A stretch of DNA of 15,501 nt, taken from the NCBI GenBank assembly GCA_038125725.1, contig JAYPEK010000072.1, positions 1-15,501 on the forward strand. The letters are read 5' to 3'. This DNA comes from TMED8 sp038125725. GTDB taxonomy: Bacteria > Pseudomonadota > Alphaproteobacteria > Rhodospirillales > Casp-alpha2. The translations under genes were made by a program, and so were the position numbers. The notes under the pieces were generated by a model. It worked only from the letters and a program-made list of their open reading frames with translations. It was not told the DNA's origin and made no database searches. Positions within the stretch are counted from its first letter, which is position 1. Each line of letters opens with the position of its first letter. Of the stretch, positions 12,645 to 15,501 are shown piece by piece.

Positions 12645-13790
12645 ATGAAAACCTTTCCTCGGAATCCACTTCTCCTTTGCGCGCTCGCATGCACCGCCGC
12701 GTTGCTCGTCGCCGTGCCGGCGCCGGTGCCGGCGCAACAGGTGGGCGGCAATGTCGTGCTCGACACGTCGGCGGCCGAAGACCAGTACCTCGCCGGCGGC
12801 AGTGTCACCCTACGCGCAGATGCGGCTGGCGACGTCATTGCCGCCGGCGGACGCATTCTCCTCGACGGCCGGATCGACGGCGACGTCAACGCCGCCGGAG
12901 GCATGATCGATCTGTTCGGCCGGGTTGCCGACGATGCCCGGCTCGCCGGTGGAAGGCTGACGGTCGGTGCGGAGGTCGGCGGCGATCTGATCGTCGCCGG
13001 CGGTTCGGTGGCGCTCCAGCGCGACACCACCGTCACGGGCCGCGCCTGGCTGACCGGCGGAAAGCTCGAGATCAACGGCCACATCGGCGGCGACCTGAAA
13101 GCGACCGGCGGCCGCGTCGAGCTCAACGCCAGCGTCGACGGCAACACCACCGTCACCGCCGAGCGCGTCCGCATCGGGCCCAAGGCGCAAATCACCGGCA
13201 AGTTCACCTACCGCAGCCCGCGCGAGGCAGTGATCGAGCAAGGCGCCAAAATCACCGGCACCGTCGAACACCTGCCCTACCGGGGCCCCATGGGGTTCTC
13301 GGGTTCGGACCCGGCCGCGGCCAGTGCCGTCGGCGGCGTGTGGACGCTGGGCCTGATCGTCACCGGCGCCGTGCTGGTGCTCATGTTCCCGGCGGGCACC
13401 GCGCAACTGACCGCGAACTTGCGCGACACACCGGGCCGCGCCGCCTGGGTCGGCTTCGCCTTGCTGGCGGCCGTGCCCGTCGCCGCGCTTCTTTGCGTCG
13501 TGCTGATCATCGCGATCCCGCTTGGGCTCGCCTTGGGCGCGCTTTATCCGATTGCGCTGATTGCCGGCTATCTCACGGGTGCATTGTGGCTGGCCGAAGG
13601 GGGGCTCGGACGCTTTGCGGCGGCCCACGCGGAACGCACCGGTTGGCGGGCCGGGTCGCTGGCCATCGTCCTCGTTGCGCTTGCGGCCGTCGGCTGGGTG
13701 CCGATCCTCGGTTGGCTGGTCTTTTTCGCGATCCTGGTTCTCGGCCTCGGCGCCCTGGCCTTGCAGGTCAATCGGATGGCACAGAGCTGA
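12645..13790 (+). CDS. Secreted/membrane beta-repeat protein, bactofilin-like polymer-forming domain plus C-terminal membrane segments
   Basis: A 381-residue protein. A signal peptide (KTFPRN, then a hydrophobic core to about residue 28) ends at PVPA-QQ near residue 30. Residues about 35-210 consist of short glycine-rich repeats such as LAGGSVTL, VIAAGGRILLDG, VNAAGGMIDL, LIVAGGSVAL and LTGGKLEING: a right-handed beta-helix or bactofilin-type solenoid. Hydrophobic stretches follow at about 232-253, 279-327 and 343-375, probably four or more membrane passes. This matches the polymer-forming cytoskeletal/DUF-type architecture I recall from alphaproteobacteria. The solenoid should lie outside the cytoplasm, anchored in the inner membrane. 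Start ATG 12645 is chosen for the signal peptide and GGGAG; an ATG ten codons upstream is an alternative. Function unknown; an envelope or stress role is only a guess. Confidence 0.8.
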   Translation: MKTFPRNPLLLCALACTAALLVAVPAPVPAQQVGGNVVLDTSAAEDQYLAGGSVTLRADAAGDVIAAGGRILLDGRIDGDVNAAGGMIDLFGRVADDARLAGGRLTVGAEVGGDLIVAGGSVALQRDTTVTGRAWLTGGKLEINGHIGGDLKATGGRVELNASVDGNTTVTAERVRIGPKAQITGKFTYRSPREAVIEQGAKITGTVEHLPYRGPMGFSGSDPAAASAVGGVWTLGLIVTGAVLVLMFPAGTAQLTANLRDTPGRAAWVGFALLAAVPVAALLCVVLIIAIPLGLALGALYPIALIAGYLTGALWLAEGGLGRFAAAHAERTGWRAGSLAIVLVALAAVGWVPILGWLVFFAILVLGLGALALQVNRMAQS

Positions 13791-13794
13791 GAAT

Positions 13795-14595
13795 TCAAGC
13801 GGGCGTGAGGCGGCCGAGAAACTCCGCGACCCTGCCGCCCAGCGCCGCGCCTTGCGTTTCCGGCAACATATGACCGCCGCCGGGGAGCTCGATCAACTCG
13901 GCGCCCGGAATGTCCGCCGCCATCTCGCGCCCGAACCAGGCCGGCATCAGTTGGTCGTCGGCGGCGGTGACGACCAGCGTCGGGGATGCGATATCGGCCA
14001 GCATCGGCCGCGCGTCGAAGGCGAGAATTCCCTGCAAGCGCTCCTCGATCCGGTCCGCGTCGGGCGGCGTGGCCGCGTCGGCCAGACGGTCGAACCCGGC
14101 CGCATGGGCGCGCCGGAAATCCGGCGGGAACAGCAGGCTGGCATTGAAGCGCTCATAATCCTTGGCGCCAAGTGCTCGCGCCGCCGCGACACGCAGGTTC
14201 TGCATCGTCGTCAAATATCCGTCGCCATGGCTCCAGGGCGAGATCAGCACCAGCCCCCGAACCCGCTCGGGCTGGGCTGCCGCCAGCGCCAGCCCAATGC
14301 CGCAGCCGGTGGAATGGCAGCAGAGATGCGCGGCCTCGTTCTCCAGCGCATCGAGCACGGCGACCACTTCGCCCGCCCGCGCTCCCATGGAAACCGCATC
14401 CACCGACGGCACCGGCCCGCTCCGCCCGGACCCGAGCGGGTCGTAACGGATCACCATGAAGCGCTCGGCCACGGCATCGACGAAAGCGTCCGTGCCCAAC
14501 GGGCCGGAGCTCTGCGGCAACGCCATCACCACCGGCGCGCCGGCGCCGCTCACGGTGTAGTAAATCTCGCCATGCTCGCTTGTTGCCATCGGCAT
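13795..14595 (-). CDS. Alpha/beta hydrolase (enol-lactonase/esterase-like)
   Basis: A 266-residue alpha/beta hydrolase of typical length. The nucleophile elbow reads CHSTGCG, with Ser95; the first Gly of GxSxG is Cys. Asp214 in TAADDQLMP and His242 in GGGHMLP complete the triad. VIRYDPLGSGRSG is the classic oxyanion-side loop, similar to 3-oxoadipate enol-lactonase-type proteins. The substrate is not predictable. Start ATG 14595 is chosen because it shares one base with the stop of the tetR gene (TGATG), so the two are translationally coupled; the frame stays open further upstream but only as the shadow of tetR. It is convergent with the beta-repeat gene, four bases apart. Confidence 0.88.
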   Translation of the reverse strand: MPMATSEHGEIYYTVSGAGAPVVMALPQSSGPLGTDAFVDAVAERFMVIRYDPLGSGRSGPVPSVDAVSMGARAGEVVAVLDALENEAAHLCCHSTGCGIGLALAAAQPERVRGLVLISPWSHGDGYLTTMQNLRVAAARALGAKDYERFNASLLFPPDFRRAHAAGFDRLADAATPPDADRIEERLQGILAFDARPMLADIASPTLVVTAADDQLMPAWFGREMAADIPGAELIELPGGGHMLPETQGAALGGRVAEFLGRLTPA

Positions 14596-15215
14596 CAGTC
14601 GGTCGCTCCGTTTTTTCCATGATCGCCCGCCGCATCGCCCCTGGCCAGCCGCAGCAGTTCGGACACCCCTTTCCAGGCGGCCTTCAGCACCTGGCGCCGG
14701 GCGGCCGCATCCGCGCACGACGCCGCCGTGTTGACCGCCCCCGACGCCAGCGTCAGGGCCGCCGCCAACAGGTCCCGGTCGGCGCCGTCCTGGCCGCGCG
14801 CGATCTCGTCCAGCATGTCGGCAAAAGCGGCCTCATAGGCGGCGCGCACCGGTTCCGGCGCGCGGGCCGCGTCGCCGGTCAGCGCCGCCGCCGTGCAGCC
14901 CGCATAGACCGCTTCCAGGTTCTTCGGGTCCAGGTACCCCGCAACCAGCGCCAGCATCTGCTCCCAGAGCGCGTCGGCGTCGGGGCCGGGGCGCTCGCGC
15001 AGCATCCTGAGCATCGGCCGCTCGGCCCGCACCACTTCGCGGAACAGCTCCGCCTTGGAGCCAAAGTGCGCATAGAAGGCGCCGCGCGTCAGTCCCGCCG
15101 CCTGCATGACGTCGTCGAGCGACACGCCCTCGTAGCCCTCGGCGCGGAACAGCCGGCCCGCACCCTTGAGGATGCATTCGTGGATTTCCCGTTTCTTCTC
15201 CGCCGACAGGCGCAT
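14595..15215 (-). CDS. TetR/AcrR-family transcriptional regulator
   Basis: A 206-residue protein of normal length. Residues about 8-55 are the TetR HTH (ILKGAGRLFRAEGYEG, then SLDDVMQAAGLTRGAFYAHF and GSKAELF). The remainder is the variable ligand-binding and dimer helices, with AVYAGCTAAAL. The AGGAG upstream lies rather far (about 13 bases) from ATG 15215, and no better start is visible. The hydrolase gene is coupled directly downstream. A nested palindrome lies 25-50 bases upstream, shared with the divergent MAPEG gene. It probably represses itself, the hydrolase and the MAPEG gene and is relieved by a small lipophilic compound. Confidence 0.9.
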   Translation of the reverse strand: MRLSAEKKREIHECILKGAGRLFRAEGYEGVSLDDVMQAAGLTRGAFYAHFGSKAELFREVVRAERPMLRMLRERPGPDADALWEQMLALVAGYLDPKNLEAVYAGCTAAALTGDAARAPEPVRAAYEAAFADMLDEIARGQDGADRDLLAAALTLASGAVNTAASCADAAARRQVLKAAWKGVSELLRLARGDAAGDHGKNGATD

Positions 15216-15238
15216 GGCCGCGGTCCAGCTCCTGGATT

Positions 15239-15266
15239 AATGTATGTTGACTAACATATATACATT
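15239..15266. promoter_or_regulatory. Nested palindromic TetR operator
   Basis: TATGTT-GACT-AACATA (15243-15258) is a perfect inverted repeat, nested in a second perfect pair AATGTAT (15239-15245) and ATACATT (15260-15266). The site overlaps the predicted -10 region of the tetR promoter and lies between tetR and the divergent MAPEG gene. Binding by the adjacent TetR is the expected arrangement. Confidence 0.65.
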
Positions 15267-15282
15267 CATCCACACTCGGCAA
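15255..15282 (-). promoter_or_regulatory. Probable tetR promoter
   Basis: On the minus strand TTGCCG (15282-15277), a 16-base spacer and TATATG (15260-15255). The predicted start falls inside the palindrome, so a bound repressor would block it. Confidence 0.45.
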
Positions 15283-15318
15283 CGACAATGGCACCCGAAC
15301 CCGCCTGGGAGAAGCAAA

Positions 15319-15492
15319 ATGCCGAGCATCGAGATCACCCCCTTATACGCCGGTCTGATCGCGCTGTTGATGGCGGCGTTGGCGACGCGCAAGGCGCTGA
15401 CCCGCATCAAGAACCGCGTGCCACTGGGCGACGGCGGCAACGACGGCCTGTCCGTCATCAAAACATTTGGGACGCCTGAGCCTGTATTCTAA
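15319..15492 (+). CDS. MAPEG-family N-terminal fragment, probably truncated
   Basis: ATG 15319, after GGGAGAAG, opens MPSIEITPLYAGLIALLMAA, one membrane segment (about residues 8-23), then TRKALTRIKNRVPLGDGGND. This is the start of the MAPEG/YecN-like family (membrane proteins of glutathione and eicosanoid metabolism), in which LGDGG is normally followed by an RxHANFxEY helix and three more membrane segments, about 130 residues in all. Here similarity ends after LGDGGNDGL; the frame reads SVIKTFGTPEPVF and stops at 57 residues. This looks like disruption by an insertion or deletion near 15440-15460. A GGAGG (15494-15498) follows, as if another gene starts at once. A short natural form is less likely. 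Confidence 0.65.
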   Translation: MPSIEITPLYAGLIALLMAALATRKALTRIKNRVPLGDGGNDGLSVIKTFGTPEPVF

Positions 15493-15501
15493 CGGAGGAT
15501 C

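Noticed and set aside
12677..13873. A 398-codon Arg-rich plus-strand ORF overlapping the beta-repeat gene
   Set aside because: Arginine- and proline-rich shadow frame; the overlapping frame has a signal peptide, repeats and membrane segments.
14596..14718. Longer N-terminus for the alpha/beta hydrolase
   Set aside because: Lies within the tetR gene in another frame, is low complexity, and the ATG that overlaps the tetR stop is the natural coupled start.
1..15501. CRISPR array or defence-island genes
   Set aside because: No regularly spaced repeats and no recognisable nuclease, methylase or toxin-antitoxin pair in any frame I inspected.

Overview
The window is high-GC bacterial DNA with lower-GC intergenic islands. 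Its gene families point to an alphaproteobacterium, possibly a Rhodospirillales-type heterotroph; this is inferred from gene style and no taxonomic marker gene is present.

Layout. (1) Positions 1 to about 2077 are the right end of an integrated mobile element. It holds a small excisionase-like HTH gene (164-358, minus), a tyrosine-recombinase integrase (603-1886, minus), and at 2035-2077 the 3' part of a tRNA-Glu(CTC), running from the anticodon loop to CCA with no 5' half. That is the expected form of an attachment-site duplication, so the intact tRNA-Glu should lie at the other end of the element, left of this window. The integrase is broken by one amber codon exactly between RHTYA and the expected Ser; the same frame continues for 60 more codons that contain the missing His and the nucleophilic Tyr. 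(2) From 2078 on is chromosomal: a class V aminotransferase-fold cysteine desulfurase-like gene divergent from an Lrp/AsnC regulator across an AT-rich control region, then a stand-alone response regulator. (3) A CaiB/BaiF CoA-transferase (minus) is divergent from a formylglycine-type sulfatase (plus) that has a good sigma70-type promoter. (4) A compact four-gene minus-strand operon (SDR, acyl-CoA dehydrogenase, acyl-CoA dehydrogenase, crotonase; 11645 down to 7654) has gaps of 8 bp, 4 bp and a 4-bp overlap. It faces a divergent IclR regulator across about 100 bp. (5) A secreted or membrane beta-repeat (bactofilin-like) protein follows, then a translationally coupled TetR / alpha-beta hydrolase pair, and finally a MAPEG-family N-terminus divergent from tetR that looks truncated at the window edge.

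How the genes work together. The acyl-CoA operon should activate-and-degrade an unusual (branched, isoprenoid-like or otherwise atypical) acyl chain under IclR control. The two dehydrogenases appear to use catalytic glutamates from different structural positions, the crotonase lacks both hydratase glutamates, and the SDR has the Tyr/Lys-less signature of peroxisomal trans-2-enoyl-CoA reductase. The nearby CaiB transferase could supply a CoA thioester, but it is a separate transcription unit. The TetR protein probably autoregulates at a nested palindrome shared with the MAPEG promoter region.

I did not find a clearly novel multi-gene system. The strongest leads are the amber-interrupted integrase next to a tRNA-Glu att half-site, the chemically odd acyl-CoA operon, and a probably leaderless IclR transcript with operator-like repeats.
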